From Caulobacteraceae bacterium (GTDB lineage Bacteria; Pseudomonadota; Alphaproteobacteria; Caulobacterales; Caulobacteraceae): 35,025 bases of DNA. The notes beneath the pieces were generated by a model. That model saw only the letters and a list, made by a program, of their open reading frames with translations, did not search any database and was not told the origin of the DNA. The position numbers and the translations under genes are program-made. This document shows, one piece after another, positions 25,235-33,671 of the stretch. Where the stretch lies: contig CANESI010000031.1 in assembly GCA_947441065.1 (NCBI GenBank), forward strand, positions 1-35,025, read 5' to 3'. Numbering within the stretch: position 1 is the first letter of the stretch; every line of letters begins with the position of its first letter.

Positions 25235-26296
25235 ATGACCGTTCAATCTTCGCTTATCCGTCCTGGGCTGATCACGCGTCCGGGTCTTTTGACCCCTTCG
25301 GCGGCCTATAAGCCGTTCCGCTATCCTTGGGCCTATGATTTCTGGAAGCGCCAGCAGCAGGTCCACTGGATGCCTGAAGAGGTGCCATTGGGCGAGGACT
25401 GCAAGGATTGGGCGACCAAGCTCAATGACGGTGAGCGCAACCTGCTGACCCAGATTTTCCGCTTCTTTACCCAATCGGATATCGAGGTCGCGGACAACTA
25501 TATGGAACGCTACAGCACGGTGTTTAAACCCACCGAAGTGAAGATGATGCTGTCGTCCTTCGCCAATATGGAGACCATCCATATTGCCGCCTACGCGCTG
25601 CTGCTTGAAACCATCGGCATGCCCGAGAGTGAGTTCGGGGCCTTCCTTGAATATGAGGCCATGAAGGCCAAGCACGACTATATGGGCCAGTTCGGCGTCG
25701 GCACGGATGCCGATATTGCCCGGACCCTAGCCATGTTTGGCGGCTTTACCGAGGGGCTACAGCTCTTTGCCTCCTTTGCCATGCTGATGAACTTCCCGCG
25801 CTTTAACAAGATGAAGGGCATGGGCCAGATCGTGTCCTGGTCGGTGCGCGATGAGAGCCTGCACTGCGAAGGTATTGTTCAGCTCTATCACGCCTTCAAT
25901 GCCGAGACCGGCGTGGTCACCAAGGCGGTCGCTGACGATATTGTCGACTGCTGCAAGCACGTGGTCAGCCTCGAAGACAAGTTCATCGATCTGGCCTTCG
26001 AGGCCGGTGAGGTTGAGGGCATGACGCCTAAGGATATCAAGACCTATATCCGCTACATTGCCGACTGGCGCCTGCGCCAGCTGGACCTGCCAACCGTGTA
26101 TGGCGTCACGGAAAACCCCCTGCCTTGGTTGCAGGTTCTGCTGTCCGGCGTCGAGCATGCCAACTTCTTCGAAGCCCGCTCGACCGAATATTCCAAGGCC
26201 GCGACCAAGGGCCAATGGCACGGGGCCGAAGGCGTCTGGGGCGAGTTTGACAAGCTCCTGTCCAAGCGCACGGAAAACCTGCTTCCGGCGGAGTAG
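25235..26296 (+). CDS. nrdB: Class I ribonucleotide reductase, small (beta) subunit
   Basis: The 353-residue protein has the ferritin-like R2 fold. Metal ligands in order are D82, E113, H116, E173, E207 and H210, and the radical tyrosine is Y120, in the pattern METIHIAAY that matches E. coli E115, H118 and Y122. It therefore appears to be the tyrosyl-radical type, not a radical-less or Phe variant. It lacks an N-terminal ATP-cone, so neither subunit of this enzyme has one. NrdB generates the radical passed to NrdA. The gene is separated from nrdA by a terminator and an unrelated gene. A GC-rich palindrome follows the stop (GGCCTAGGCC at 26302-26311), with no T tract, and amn comes next. Confidence 0.96.
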   Translation: MTVQSSLIRPGLITRPGLLTPSAAYKPFRYPWAYDFWKRQQQVHWMPEEVPLGEDCKDWATKLNDGERNLLTQIFRFFTQSDIEVADNYMERYSTVFKPTEVKMMLSSFANMETIHIAAYALLLETIGMPESEFGAFLEYEAMKAKHDYMGQFGVGTDADIARTLAMFGGFTEGLQLFASFAMLMNFPRFNKMKGMGQIVSWSVRDESLHCEGIVQLYHAFNAETGVVTKAVADDIVDCCKHVVSLEDKFIDLAFEAGEVEGMTPKDIKTYIRYIADWRLRQLDLPTVYGVTENPLPWLQVLLSGVEHANFFEARSTEYSKAATKGQWHGAEGVWGEFDKLLSKRTENLLPAE

Positions 26297-26323
26297 GGGG
26301 CGGCCTAGGCCCCCACTTCCCAA

Positions 26324-26354
26324 TCATGGCCATTTCAGGTAGGAATGGCCATGA
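26324..26354 (+). promoter_or_regulatory. Perfect 11-bp hairpin enclosing the amn ribosome site and start codon
   Basis: TCATGGCCATT (26324-26334) is the exact reverse complement of AATGGCCATGA (26344-26354), with a 9-base loop (TCAGGTAGG). The loop holds the Shine-Dalgarno-like AGG, and the 3' arm holds the amn start codon at 26351-26353. When folded, the start codon would be paired, so translation would depend on opening of the stem. Seen: the exact repeat and its position. Inferred: a translational switch. Confidence 0.6.
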
Positions 26355-27799
26355 CAGATACGCAAAATCCGCTGGCGATCTTAGCCCAGCTCGAAGATCT
26401 CTATGAGAGATCGGTGCGCGCCCTGCGCACATCCCTTCGCGACTATTTGACGACCGGACAGAGGCCGGACCCGGCCTTGCGGGCCTCGGGGGCCTTTACC
26501 TATCCCGAACTGCGCCTGATCCATGGCGGCGAGGTGCAGCCGCGCCTACACCGGGCCTTTGCCCGCCTCTCAGCGCCCGGGGTCTATGCGGCGACCATCA
26601 CCAAGCCCGCCCTGTTTCGCGACTATCTGGTCGAGCAACTGACCCTGCTCCAGCAGGATTTCGACGTCACGCTCGAGGTCGGCCTGTCTCAGCAAGAGAT
26701 TCCCTATCCCTATGTCTTGGACGGGGCCGAGGGGCTGTCGCTCGATGGCGCGGTCTCGGCCGATCTTGGCCGCTGGTTCCCGACCACGGACCTGTCCCAT
26801 ATTGGCGATGAGTTGGCCGATGGCCTCTGGGTCATGGATCCGGAAGAAGACCGGCCTCTGGCCCTGTTCGATGGACTGCGGGTTGATTTCTCGCTCGCCC
26901 GGCTCAAGCACTATACCGGCACCCCGGCTGAGCATGTTCAGCAGTTCATCCTGTTCACCAACTATAACCGCTATGTCGACGAGTTCGTCCGCTGGGGCTG
27001 TGAGCAGTTGGCGGCGGGCGGCGAATACACGACCCTATCCTGCGCAGGCGGGGTTGTGGTCACGGCGGATACGCCCGATCCAGAGGCGGTGGTCGCGGGC
27101 GGACCCTGGCGCAAGCACCAGATGCCGGCCTATCACCTGATGGCCCCCGGAGGCCGGGGCATCACTCTGGTCAATATCGGCGTCGGACCCTCCAACGCCA
27201 AGACCATCACCGACCATCTGGCCGTGCTGCGGCCTCAGGCATGGTTGATGATCGGCCATTGCGGTGGTCTGCGCTCTAGCCAGACCATCGGCGACTATGT
27301 GCTGGCCCACGCCTATCTGCGCGACGATCATGTTCTGGACGATGTGCTTGGCCCCGAAATCCCGATCCCGCCCATAGCGGAGGTCCAGATGGCCCTGCAC
27401 CGCGCCGCTGAGATCATCACTGGCGAGACCGGAGAGGCGCTCAAGAAGCGGCTGCGCACCGGCACGGTGGTGACTACGGATGATCGCAATTGGGAACTGC
27501 GCTATTCGCAGTCCGCCTATCGCTTTAACCAGTCGCGGGCGGTGGCCATTGATATGGAAAGCGCGACCATCGCGGCGCAAGGCTACCGGTTCCGCGTGCC
27601 TTACGGGACCCTACTCTGCGTCTCGGATAAGCCCCTGCACGGCGAGCTAAAGCTACCCGGGCAGGCCAATCTCTTTTACGATCAGGCTATCAACCAGCAT
27701 CTGAAGATCGGCATTACCGCCGTCGATTTGATGAGACGCGAAGGCGCGCACCTGCATTCGCGCAAACTGCGGGCCTTTGACGAGCCGCCCTTCCGTTAA
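26351..27799 (+). CDS. amn: AMP nucleosidase
   Basis: The ATG at 26351 gives 482 residues, close to the 484 of E. coli Amn. ATG 26345 is also in frame but lies directly against the ribosome site. The N-terminal AMP nucleosidase domain covers about 1-180. The C-terminal nucleoside phosphorylase fold includes GGRGITLVNIGVGPSNAKT, WLMIGHCGGLRSSQTIGDYV and the catalytic-type region AVAIDMESATIAAQG. The enzyme hydrolyses AMP to adenine and ribose 5-phosphate and so lowers the adenylate pool. It follows nrdB by 54 bp in the same direction without a strong terminator, placing AMP breakdown next to dNTP synthesis. A start-codon hairpin may control its translation. Confidence 0.95.
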   Translation: MTDTQNPLAILAQLEDLYERSVRALRTSLRDYLTTGQRPDPALRASGAFTYPELRLIHGGEVQPRLHRAFARLSAPGVYAATITKPALFRDYLVEQLTLLQQDFDVTLEVGLSQQEIPYPYVLDGAEGLSLDGAVSADLGRWFPTTDLSHIGDELADGLWVMDPEEDRPLALFDGLRVDFSLARLKHYTGTPAEHVQQFILFTNYNRYVDEFVRWGCEQLAAGGEYTTLSCAGGVVVTADTPDPEAVVAGGPWRKHQMPAYHLMAPGGRGITLVNIGVGPSNAKTITDHLAVLRPQAWLMIGHCGGLRSSQTIGDYVLAHAYLRDDHVLDDVLGPEIPIPPIAEVQMALHRAAEIITGETGEALKKRLRTGTVVTTDDRNWELRYSQSAYRFNQSRAVAIDMESATIAAQGYRFRVPYGTLLCVSDKPLHGELKLPGQANLFYDQAINQHLKIGITAVDLMRREGAHLHSRKLRAFDEPPFR

Positions 27800-27820
27800 G
27801 GGGGGGTAGGCCCTAACCGG
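27793..27820. other. Inverted repeat between the convergent amn and hydrolase genes
   Basis: CCG-TTA-GGG (27793-27802, with one extra A) pairs with CCC-TAA-CGG (27811-27820, with one extra C), giving 9 bp with two bulges. The stop codon of amn and that of the hydrolase each lie in an arm. The 13-bp gap between the genes gives little space for anything else. It may act as a two-way terminator without a T tract. Confidence 0.35.
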
Positions 27821-28565
27821 CGCCCAAAAAATCGCAGGTCAGGTCGCCGAGGGCTGGATCACCGATGGCGGTCAGATGGTCGCCCTGAACCCGCTTGGCC
27901 TCGGCATGGGGGAACAGCTTGGCCAAGCCTTCGGGCGAGCCATTATCCTCGTCCTGCGCCCCATTGATGATCAGGATTGGCGTTGGGATCGTGCCGAGCG
28001 CTGCGGGATCGACCGGCAATTGGGACTTTAGAACCTTCAGCATCGACAGGGGCGATAGGCCCTGAGCGGCCAGCATCGCCGCCATCCGCTTGCCAGCGGC
28101 GGGATTGGCCGATTGCTCACCCTTGAGCAGGCTGTCCTCAAAGAAGGCCATGCGATTGCCGATGGTGGTCGCGCCTGTATCGCCCATGCCGCCCATGACC
28201 AGCTTGCCGGGTCGAAAGCCTCGGACCAGCAGACGCACCGCCGTGCGCGCCCCCATCGAATAGCCGACCAGATCCACATCGCTCAGTCCCAGATGGCCCA
28301 GCAAGGCCTCGACATCCATCGACAGCACGTCTGGGGGAAAATCAGCCTCGCCATTAAAGGGCGCGCTGGCTCCGTGGCCGCGAAAATCCAGCGCAATGAC
28401 CTTTCGGCCCAAGGCGGCGATCTTGGCCGTGATGCCCGGGCCGGTCCAGTTTAGCTGTGTACTGGCCATGAAACCATGCAGCAGCAGGGTGGGGCGTCCC
28501 TCGCCGAGGGTGTGATAGGAGATGGTCTGGCCATCAAAACTGGTGAAGCTGTGCTGCTCGGTCAT
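27813..28565 (-). CDS. Alpha/beta-hydrolase
   Basis: The 250-residue product has the classical triad: nucleophile S103 in VGYSMGAR, acid D205 or D207 in NGAQDEDNG, and H230 in QGDHLTAI. The oxyanion motif LLLHGF is at 28-32 and DFRGHGASA at 60-68, as in esterases and C-C hydrolases. There is no signal peptide, so it is cytosolic. The substrate cannot be told. The gene is divergent from the tyrosine phosphatase at 28642 with a 76-bp gap and convergent with amn. Confidence 0.88.
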   Translation of the reverse strand: MTEQHSFTSFDGQTISYHTLGEGRPTLLLHGFMASTQLNWTGPGITAKIAALGRKVIALDFRGHGASAPFNGEADFPPDVLSMDVEALLGHLGLSDVDLVGYSMGARTAVRLLVRGFRPGKLVMGGMGDTGATTIGNRMAFFEDSLLKGEQSANPAAGKRMAAMLAAQGLSPLSMLKVLKSQLPVDPAALGTIPTPILIINGAQDEDNGSPEGLAKLFPHAEAKRVQGDHLTAIGDPALGDLTCDFLGAG

Positions 28566-28641
28566 GGGCCACTATGACCGCTGTGTGAATTCTTTGTCAA
28601 AGGCTCGCCATAGCCGAATTGGCACGCTAAGAATTGTTCCT

Positions 28642-29421
28642 ATGAGCAAGCGCATTCACGCCTTTGATGGCATCAACAATTTCCGTGACTATGGCAACTA
28701 CGTCACTGCGGCAGGCCGTAAGGTCAAATCGGGGCAACTGTTCCGGTCCGCTAACCTCAGTCAGGCGACCGACGCCGACCTGGAGGCCTTTGGCGCACTG
28801 GGCATCGCCTATGTGGTCGATCTGCGTCGCCCCGGAGAGCGTCTTCGCGAGCCCTCGCGGTTTCCCAAGGGCTTTGCTGGTCAGGTCATTGAAAATGACA
28901 CGGGCGATCAGGTCGAGGCCCCCCATATGGAGGTGCTCCGCGCCTCGGGTCTCAATGAAGAGGCCGTGCGGGCCTACATGCTCAACTACTATACCCACGC
29001 CCCCTTTGAAGATCGCCACATCGATCTGTTCACGCGCTATTTCCAAGCTGTGGCTTCGGGCAAGGGCGCAGTCCTGATCCACTGCGCGGCGGGCAAGGAT
29101 CGCACCGGCATGTTGGCGGCGCTGACCCACCATGTGCTGGGGGTTCACCGCGATGATGTGATGGAAGATTATCTGCTGACCAATGTCGCCGCCCGGATCG
29201 AAGAGCGGGTCCCGACGGCGACAGAGATGGTCAAGGGCTATTTCGGCGGTGAACCGACTCCAGAGGCCGTAAAGGCCTTCTTAGGGGTTGAGGCATCCTA
29301 TCTCGAGCGCGCCTTTGAGATGATCGAAGATCGCTATTCCAGCCTCGATGACTATCTGGTCAAGGCGCTGGGGGTCGATGATGGGATGCGTGACAAGGTG
29401 GCTCACCAGCTTCTTGCCTAA
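28642..29421 (+). CDS. Tyrosine phosphatase, Tyr_phosphatase3 family
   Basis: The ATG at 28642 gives 259 residues beginning MSKRIHAFDGINNFRDYGNY. A longer frame from 28522 reads through the divergent promoter region and is rejected. The cysteine phosphatase loop C148-x5-R154 is HCAAGKDRTG. The LFRSANLS and VVDLRRPGER segments before it are the typical N-terminal part of this family, which includes PtpB-like enzymes of Mycobacterium and lipid phosphatases. The enzyme forms a phosphocysteine intermediate; protein tyrosine, serine or phosphoinositide substrates are all possible. No kinase is next to it. Confidence 0.9.
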   Translation: MSKRIHAFDGINNFRDYGNYVTAAGRKVKSGQLFRSANLSQATDADLEAFGALGIAYVVDLRRPGERLREPSRFPKGFAGQVIENDTGDQVEAPHMEVLRASGLNEEAVRAYMLNYYTHAPFEDRHIDLFTRYFQAVASGKGAVLIHCAAGKDRTGMLAALTHHVLGVHRDDVMEDYLLTNVAARIEERVPTATEMVKGYFGGEPTPEAVKAFLGVEASYLERAFEMIEDRYSSLDDYLVKALGVDDGMRDKVAHQLLA

Positions 29422-29428
29422 ATCAAAA

Positions 29429-29464
29429 CGCCCGCCGCCTGACCTCACGGTCTAGCGACGGGCG
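29429..29464. terminator. Hairpin after the phosphatase gene, possible terminator
   Basis: CGCCCGCCGC (29429-29438) pairs with GCGACGGGCG (29455-29464) with one mismatch, enclosing GACC-TCAC-GGTC (29441-29452). On the plus strand it is not followed by T bases. On the minus strand it is followed by TTTTGATT, as for a minus-strand terminator, although no minus-strand gene is close. It may end the phosphatase transcript inefficiently or stop antisense RNA. Confidence 0.4.
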
Positions 29465-29555
29465 CAACTGGTACCGTGGACCTCCATCCAGGGACCTTCC
29501 TTATGGGTCAAATGCGCCAACGAAGCTAATCACCAAGGCGTGAGAACGGGTAGTC

Positions 29556-30731
29556 ATGCGTAGTTTTTTTCCACCTCAGCGAATCCTGATGGGCCCCGGC
29601 CCGTCCGAGGTTTCACAGCGTGTGCTTCAGGCCCATGCCCGCGTCACCATCGGCCATCTTGATCCGTCTTTTCAATCGCTTATGGAAGAGACCAAGGCGG
29701 GTTTGCAGGTCCTGTTCAAGGCGCCGGACCATGTCTGTCTGCCCCTTCCAGCGCCCGGAACTGGAGCGATGGAGGCGGCGATCATGAACCTGCTCGAGCC
29801 GGGCGAGGTGGCGGTGATCGCGATCAATGGTCAATTTGGCGAGCGGATGGCGGATATGGCCGAGCGGGCCGGCGCCGAAGTGATTCGGGTCGAGCATGGC
29901 TGGGGCGAACCGATTGACCTGCGCAAGGTCGAGGCGGCCCTTTGGGCGCGCGGGGCCAAGGTTTTAGCCTTTGTTCAGGCGGAGACCTCGACCGGCGTCC
30001 ATACCGATCCCGGTCCGCTCTGTGCCCTCGCACGGGAACATGGAGCCTTGAGCATTGTCGACGCGGTCACGGCCCTTGGTGGGGTCGAGGTCGATGTCGC
30101 GGGCTGGGGCGCGGATGTCGTCTATTCGGCCACCCAAAAATGTCTTGGCGCCCCTCCCGGTCTGGCCCCCATTGCCTTTGGTCCAAAGGCCCTAGAGGCG
30201 ATTGCCGCGCGAAAGACCAAGGCCCGCACCTGGCTGTTCGATGTCAGCCTGCTGATGGGCTATTGGAGCGGGGTTGGCGGGCGGACCTATCACCATACCG
30301 CCCCGATCAATGCCATCTATGGCCTGCATGAAGCCCTTTGCGTCCTGTTCGAAGAGGGCATCGAGGCCTCGATTGCCCGTCACCGGCGCTGTCATGAGGC
30401 CCTCGCGGCAGGGATCACGGCGGCAGGGCTAGAGTTCCTGACCGCCAAGGCCGACCGCCTGCCACAACTCAACCCCATCAAGGTGCCTGAGGGCATAGAC
30501 GAGGCCGCGGTGCGGGCGCGGATGTTGGCCACTCATGGCGTTGAGATCGGCGCAGGTCTGGGGCCCTTGAAGGGAAAGATCTGGCGCATCGGCCTGATGG
30601 GCGCGAGCGCCACGCCGCTGAGTGTCCGGACTTGCCTGACCGCCCTGACTCAAGCCTTGATGGCGGAAGGGTTCGAAGTGTCTTTAAAGGATGTCTTGTC
30701 CGCCGTTGAAGCCCGTCTGGCTGATGGGTAA
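29556..30731 (+). CDS. Class V aminotransferase, alanine/serine-glyoxylate aminotransferase family
   Basis: The 391-residue product is a fold-type I PLP enzyme. The family start (QRILMGPGPSEVSQRVL) and GHLDPSF are visible, then GTGAMEAAIMNLLEPG for phosphate binding. D169 in IVDAVTALGG is the pyridine-nitrogen ligand and K195 in YSATQKCLGAPPGLAP the Schiff-base lysine. The C-terminal half includes GVGGRTYHHTAPINAIY. Such enzymes transfer amino groups from alanine or serine to glyoxylate, but substrates cannot be chosen from sequence, and phosphonate-type relatives share the fold. The start at 29556 has no strong ribosome site. A 110-bp structured segment separates it from the next gene. Confidence 0.85.
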   Translation: MRSFFPPQRILMGPGPSEVSQRVLQAHARVTIGHLDPSFQSLMEETKAGLQVLFKAPDHVCLPLPAPGTGAMEAAIMNLLEPGEVAVIAINGQFGERMADMAERAGAEVIRVEHGWGEPIDLRKVEAALWARGAKVLAFVQAETSTGVHTDPGPLCALAREHGALSIVDAVTALGGVEVDVAGWGADVVYSATQKCLGAPPGLAPIAFGPKALEAIAARKTKARTWLFDVSLLMGYWSGVGGRTYHHTAPINAIYGLHEALCVLFEEGIEASIARHRRCHEALAAGITAAGLEFLTAKADRLPQLNPIKVPEGIDEAAVRARMLATHGVEIGAGLGPLKGKIWRIGLMGASATPLSVRTCLTALTQALMAEGFEVSLKDVLSAVEARLADG

Positions 30732-30733
30732 TT

Positions 30734-30806
30734 CGCCTTAGCGGACCTGAAACAACGATTAGGGGGCTGACAAACCCCTATCGGCGGTCCACCGTTGCTC
30801 TAGGCG
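30734..30806 (+). other. Multi-tier stem-loop in the leader of the second MFS gene
   Basis: Three nested stems share one axis. CGCCT (30734-30738) pairs with AGGCG (30802-30806), GGACC (30743-30747) with GGTCC (30786-30790), and CGA-TAGGGG (30756-30765, one bulged T) with CCCCTA-TCG (30775-30783). The terminal loop is GCTGACAAA. The stems are separated by asymmetric internal loops, a layout like a structured RNA. It lies 36 bp before the MFS start. No match to a riboswitch class I know. Confidence 0.4.
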
Positions 30807-30841
30807 AGGCCACACAAAAAGAGGGCCCGTCCGGAGGATAG

Positions 30842-32266
30842 ATGACGGATCAGGCGATCGGGACTGTATCAGCAGCCGACAAACCGCGCGGCCTCTCTTT
30901 GGGGGGCATTTCTTGGGCTTTGCATCAGGGCGCGCGAGACCCCTATGTCATCCTGATCACCATCTATGTCTTCATGCCCTATTTCTCGACCGTCGTGGTC
31001 GGAGACCCGGTGCGCGGCCAAGCCATGGTCGCCGCCTATGGTATGTGGTCGGGTCTGATCGTCGCCTTCACTGCACCCCTGCTCGGCGCCGCGATTGATA
31101 GGCTTGGACCGCGCAAACCGGGTATCCTGCTCGGTGTTGCCTTGATGGTACCGATGATCTTTTCGCTCTGGTGGACCAAGCCCGATGGCTCGGGCCTCAG
31201 CGTCGCGACCGTCGTGGTCTTGGCGACCATCATCGCGGTTCTGTTTGCCTATATCGAGATGTTGCACAATGCCCTGCTGATCCGGGCGGCAGGCATGGAC
31301 AAGGCCCATACCGCCTCTGGCCTTGGGCTGATGTGTGGCAATGGCCTGTCGGTTCTGGCCTTGATCTTCGTGCTCTGGGCCTTTGCCTTGCCGGGCAAGG
31401 TCGATTGGCCGTTCATCCCGGCCCAACCCCTCTTTGGCCTCGACCCCTTAAAACATGAGACCGACCGGATCGTCGCCCCCATCGCGGCGGTGCTCTTTGC
31501 GATCTGGACCATCCCGCTGTTCCTGTTCACACCCGACGAGCCCAAGACCGGGGCTACGGTGATGCAGGCCCTGAAGGGAGGCGTTGAAACTCTGCGCGGG
31601 ATGCTCGGCCTATTGAAGGGCCACAAGGATGCCGCGATCTTCTTGGGCGCGCGGATGATCTATGTCGACGCCATGACCGCCTTGCTGCTGTTTGGCGGCG
31701 TCTATGCGGCGGGAGTCATGAGTTGGGGCGTACTGGAGATGCTGATCTATGGCGTAGCCCTAAGTATCTTTGCGGTCTTTGGCGGCTATTTTGGCGGCTA
31801 TCTCGACGGTCGGTTTGGTCCCAAGCGCGGGGTGCAGGTCGCGATCTTGGGCACGATCGTGTGCCTGGTGTCGCAGTTGGGCATGAGGCCGGATCGGATC
31901 CTCTATTTCTGGGCCTATGATGTCTCGGCCCATCCCAAGGTCTGGGACGGACCCTTCTTCACCACCTTGCCAGAGCTGCTCTATCTGGTGATTGGCTTTG
32001 GCGTGGCGATCTTTGTGACAGGTTCCTATGCGTCGAGCCGCACCCTCTTGACCCGCCTGATCCCGTCCAACCAGACGGGGGCCTTCTTTGGCCTCTATGC
32101 CCTATCTGGCACAGCGACGGTGTGGATTGGGTCAATGTTGGTCCAACTCTTTACCAGCCTGTTTAAGACCCAGCAGGCGGGCTTCATTCCCATCGCCGCC
32201 ATGATGGTGATCGGCTTTGTGATCTTGCTGTTTGTTAAGGGTGGGCAAAGGGACACGACCCTCTAA
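30842..32266 (+). CDS. MFS transporter, UMF1/Atg22-like
   Basis: The 474-residue protein has about 12 membrane helices. The N-terminal pattern LGGISWALHQGARDPYVILITIYVFMPYFS is typical of the UMF1/Atg22-like group, followed by APLLGAAIDRLGPRKP, a motif-A equivalent between helices 2 and 3. A second such loop (YLDGRFGPKRGVQ) occurs in the second half, as expected for an internal duplication. In yeast Atg22 exports amino acids from vacuoles, but the bacterial substrates are unknown. GGAGG at 30832-30836 serves the ATG. The structured leader at 30734-30806 may control it. pabB follows after 49 bp. Confidence 0.85.
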   Translation: MTDQAIGTVSAADKPRGLSLGGISWALHQGARDPYVILITIYVFMPYFSTVVVGDPVRGQAMVAAYGMWSGLIVAFTAPLLGAAIDRLGPRKPGILLGVALMVPMIFSLWWTKPDGSGLSVATVVVLATIIAVLFAYIEMLHNALLIRAAGMDKAHTASGLGLMCGNGLSVLALIFVLWAFALPGKVDWPFIPAQPLFGLDPLKHETDRIVAPIAAVLFAIWTIPLFLFTPDEPKTGATVMQALKGGVETLRGMLGLLKGHKDAAIFLGARMIYVDAMTALLLFGGVYAAGVMSWGVLEMLIYGVALSIFAVFGGYFGGYLDGRFGPKRGVQVAILGTIVCLVSQLGMRPDRILYFWAYDVSAHPKVWDGPFFTTLPELLYLVIGFGVAIFVTGSYASSRTLLTRLIPSNQTGAFFGLYALSGTATVWIGSMLVQLFTSLFKTQQAGFIPIAAMMVIGFVILLFVKGGQRDTTL

Positions 32267-32315
32267 ATCAGAGAGGTAACTGGTGTGAACAGGCGTACCA
32301 GTCTAGAGCGTCCCC

Positions 32316-33671
32316 ATGCATGCACCGGTCATTCTTCAATCTGAATGGCGAGAGCCGGCGTCAATTTTGGCCGGCCTCGCTCATGAGGACTATTGCGTAG
32401 GGCTGATCTCGGACGGTTCGGTCGAACGCGGTCGCTGGTCCTATGTGGCCGCGCGACCCGATGAGATCTTGAGCGTTGATCCTGAAGAGGGCCTGGATCC
32501 GTTTGCGGCGCTCTCTGTCTTGATCGGGTCTAGCCTTGGCATGGACCCAGCGATCGATCCTGACCTTCCGCCCTTTCAAGGCGGCGTGATAGGTCTCGCC
32601 ACCTATGAGCTCGGCGCGAGGTCCGAGCCCGTGACCTTGGCCCGTTCGCAAGGTTGGCCGGATATGGTCTGCGCCCGCTATTGCGGCCTCTTGGCCTTCG
32701 ATCACCATAATCAAAGGCTATTTGCGGTCGGTTGCGGTTCCAATCCCCAAAAGGCAGCCGACATGGCCTCAAGTTGGTTAGCCTTGCCAAGGCCGAGCGC
32801 CTTCGAGGGCCGGTTGGCGCAGGGTTTTGATGCGGCGGCGACAAATTCAGACTACGAGGTCAATGTCGCCAGGGTCGTTGAGAAGATTGAGGCGGGCGAG
32901 ATTTTTCAGGCCAATATTGCTCAGGCTTGGCAGGGGCGGCTGCGCTCCGGTGCGACCCCCGCCGACCTGATCGAGCGGCTGATTGCTGCCAGCCCCGCAC
33001 CCTTTGCCGGTTATGTGAAGCTGCCCGGCCGGGCGGTGGTGTCCAATTCCCCGGAGCGGTTCATCCGCATTCAGGCGGGCACACCGCGTTTGGCACAGAC
33101 CCGGCCGATCAAGGGGACGCGTCCAAGGGGCATCGATGCCCCCAGCGACCAAGCCATGGCCGAGACCTTGCGGGCCAGCATCAAGGATCGCGCCGAAAAT
33201 CTGATGATTGTCGATTTGATGCGCAATGATCTGGCGCGGGTCTGTGTGCCTGGGACGGTTCGCACACCCCAGCTGTTTGAGGTCGAGACCTTTACCAATG
33301 TCCATCACCTCGTCTCGACGGTGGTGGGTGAGCTTATCGTTGGCGTTGATGCCGGTGAGGTTCTGCGCGCCACCTATCCGCCGGGCTCCATTTCGGGCGC
33401 GCCGAAGGTTCAGGCCATGAGGGTCATTTCTCAGCTCGAGCCGCCGCGCGGTCCCTATTGCGGGGTCCTGTTCTGGGCCGGGTTTGATGGCGGCTTTGAC
33501 TCCAGTGTTTTGATCCGAACCGTGGCCTTGGTTCAGGATGCTGAGGGTTGGTTATTCGAGGTGCGGGCCGGGGCAGGGATTGTCGCCGACAGTGACCCCG
33601 CCTCTGAGCGTCTGGAAACCGAAGACAAGATCTCTGCCATTCGCGCGGCCCTGTCGGAAGGTGAACCATGA
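32316..33671 (+). CDS. pabB: Aminodeoxychorismate synthase component I
   Basis: The 451-residue product has the N-terminal anthranilate-synthase-I-like domain (with GVIGLATYELGAR) and the chorismate-binding domain from about residue 185. Signature segments are EIFQANIAQAWQGRL, SNSPERFIRI, TRPIKGTRPRG, NLMIVDLMRNDLARV and the TYPPGSISGAPKVQAMR to LFWAGFDGG block. The lysine in PIKGT is the catalytic-type residue of PabB, which favours it over TrpE. The enzyme converts chorismate, with ammonia from a PabA glutaminase, to 4-amino-4-deoxychorismate for folate. No pabA is in the window. The stop codon overlaps the pabC start by 4 bp (ATGA), so translation is coupled. Confidence 0.93.
   Translation: MHAPVILQSEWREPASILAGLAHEDYCVGLISDGSVERGRWSYVAARPDEILSVDPEEGLDPFAALSVLIGSSLGMDPAIDPDLPPFQGGVIGLATYELGARSEPVTLARSQGWPDMVCARYCGLLAFDHHNQRLFAVGCGSNPQKAADMASSWLALPRPSAFEGRLAQGFDAAATNSDYEVNVARVVEKIEAGEIFQANIAQAWQGRLRSGATPADLIERLIAASPAPFAGYVKLPGRAVVSNSPERFIRIQAGTPRLAQTRPIKGTRPRGIDAPSDQAMAETLRASIKDRAENLMIVDLMRNDLARVCVPGTVRTPQLFEVETFTNVHHLVSTVVGELIVGVDAGEVLRATYPPGSISGAPKVQAMRVISQLEPPRGPYCGVLFWAGFDGGFDSSVLIRTVALVQDAEGWLFEVRAGAGIVADSDPASERLETEDKISAIRAALSEGEP

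Noticed and set aside
28634-28650. Sigma-54 promoter-like TGGCAC...TTGTT near the phosphatase start
   Set aside because: The spacing between the two elements is eight rather than five bases, and it overlaps the start codon.
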